DNA of 64,000 bases. Source: JBEHWX01 sp048498995 (GTDB taxonomy: Bacteria > Bacteroidota > Ignavibacteria > OLB7). Location: the NCBI GenBank assembly GCA_048498995.1, contig JBEHWX010000007.1:1-64000 (forward strand). Direction: 5' to 3'. The translations under genes and the position numbers were made by a program. Of this stretch, positions 63,171 through 64,000 are shown one piece after another (the first letter of the stretch is position 1; each line of letters starts with the position of its first letter). The notes beneath the pieces are model-generated. The model ran no database searches. It saw nothing but the letters and a program-made list of their open reading frames with translations, and was not told the DNA's origin.

Positions 63171-64000
63171 ATGGTGCTCGAGTACGTACGCGCGATTCCG
63201 GATCTGATCGTGGAGTTGTTCACGCCCGTGGCGAAACATCCGGCACAGGGCCTCTGGTCACGGCCGCCGCTGGTGATCGGCCACCGCGGCTCTCCCTGCG
63301 CCGAAGTGGAAAACACCATCCCCTCCTATGCCCGCGCACTCGAGCGCGACGGCGCCAACGGCATCGAGCTCGACCTCTGCCTGACCGAGGACGGCGAGGT
63401 GGTGGTCTGGCACGACTGGGATCCCGCGAACATCCAGACGGTGGCGCGCGCGCAATGCCTGGAGCCGGACGTGCAGTGCTGCCCCAGGTTTCCGGATGAG
63501 GATCGGTGGCGCCGCCGCGTGAGCCAGCTCCGCCTGGTGGAATTTTTTCAGCACTTCGGCTATGCGCGCAAATCGGAACCGAACACCAGGATCGATGCCT
63601 GCATCCCGACCTTCGCGGCGTTCGTCGAATGGGCAAGCCGGCGGCGCGGTCTGGAAGTGGTGTTCCTGGATATCAAGATTCCCTCCGACGAGCTCGACGC
63701 GGTGCCGAAGCTGATGTCGCGCGTACTTGAGGTGCTGGCGCGCCAGCCGATCCGTTTCACGCCGATCTTCGAGACCGCCGAGCCGAAGGTGCTCGAGGCG
63801 ATGAAGCGGTATTCGCCGACGAACTGCTTCACGCTGGACGTCCAGCCGCCGAACGGGATCGTGCTCCGCCCCGAGCATCACAGCGCCGTTCAGGCGGCGA
63901 TCGAGCATGGCAACACCTATGCAACCGTGATGTATCCGCGGATCACGCTCGCCCCCTGGACCACCTACAAGCGTATCATCAAGCACGACGTGGCTCTTCT
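63171..64000 (+). CDS. Glycerophosphodiester phosphodiesterase (GDPD), truncated at window end
   Basis: At least 276 residues; the gene runs off the right edge. The start is the ATG at 63171 behind a strong GGAGGGAGTTGGAAG. The GDPD family site is present: LVIGHRGSPCAEVENT (His and Arg), GIELDLCLTEDGEVVVWHD with metal-binding Glu, Asp and His, and further on VVFLDIKIPSDEL. There is an insertion of about 60 residues (VSQLRLVEFFQHFGYARKSE and following) between the second and third motif, longer than in GlpQ. No signal peptide, so it is likely cytoplasmic. It would split glycerophosphodiesters into glycerol-3-phosphate and an alcohol. Confidence 0.85.
   Translation, partial: MVLEYVRAIPDLIVELFTPVAKHPAQGLWSRPPLVIGHRGSPCAEVENTIPSYARALERDGANGIELDLCLTEDGEVVVWHDWDPANIQTVARAQCLEPDVQCCPRFPDEDRWRRRVSQLRLVEFFQHFGYARKSEPNTRIDACIPTFAAFVEWASRRRGLEVVFLDIKIPSDELDAVPKLMSRVLEVLARQPIRFTPIFETAEPKVLEAMKRYSPTNCFTLDVQPPNGIVLRPEHHSAVQAAIEHGNTYATVMYPRITLAPWTTYKRIIKHDVAL

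Overview
The window is a dense, GC-rich bacterial chromosome segment with about 46 protein-coding genes, two of them cut by the window ends. I found no rRNA, tRNA, CRISPR array, transposase or phage gene. Several family choices point to the FCB (Bacteroidota/Chlorobiota) superphylum or a close high-GC relative: a carboxypeptidase-regulatory plus DUF5686 protein, DUF2851, a DUF2807 head-GIN-like protein, an MXAN_6640-type protease with a FlgD-like Ig tail, a BamD lipoprotein and a Lat-type lysine aminotransferase. Two intergenic -7 boxes of the TAnnTTTG type agree with this. The lineage is an inference from gene content, not from a marker tree.

Layout. Positions 1-7505 (+) carry envelope and export genes: a truncated membrane protein, bamD, a hotdog thioesterase, an exported protease translationally coupled to an orphan ABC ATPase, a DUF5686 protein and a DUF2807 protein. 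A terminator and a block of palindromic repeats (7547-7997) separate these from a minus-strand housekeeping run: trmH and rel (stringent response), an M32 carboxypeptidase, DUF2851, pyrF, an M48 lipoprotein protease, then truA, a lipoprotein, a Nudix hydrolase and a highly unusual RsuA-like protein as overlapping genes, and accA.

Positions 22303-41401 (-) form one large surface-polysaccharide locus of the Wzx/Wzy type. It encodes nucleotide-sugar synthesis (UDP-HexNAc dehydrogenase, WecB-type epimerase), export (SLBB/Wza-like, Wzi-like, Wzz-like), polymerisation and flipping (Wzy-like, Wzx-like), the initiating phosphoglycosyltransferase and several glycosyltransferases. One of these is a GT2 fused to a gutted phosphoglycosyltransferase scaffold. 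Most junctions are ATGA or TGATG overlaps. No tyrosine kinase (Wzc/BY-kinase) is encoded.

Positions 41875-46000 (-) hold a DUF72 gene and uvrA with a histone-H1-like N-terminal extension. From 46641 (+) come lat, a penicillin acylase-family hydrolase and mnmA. Then follows a lower-GC island (about 52.5-53.7 kb) with two tandem paralogous genes of unknown function on the minus strand, flanked by two further copies of the dispersed palindrome. The right end (+) carries a GT2, a MoxR ATPase/VWA pair followed by a YheT-type hydrolase, a large multi-PAS histidine kinase and a truncated glycerophosphodiester phosphodiesterase.

The least explained items are: the RsuA-like protein that has lost its catalytic aspartate and gained a tail of about 525 disordered residues; the GT2/pseudo-phosphoglycosyltransferase fusion; the UvrA tail; the tandem low-GC paralogs; and the dispersed palindrome family.
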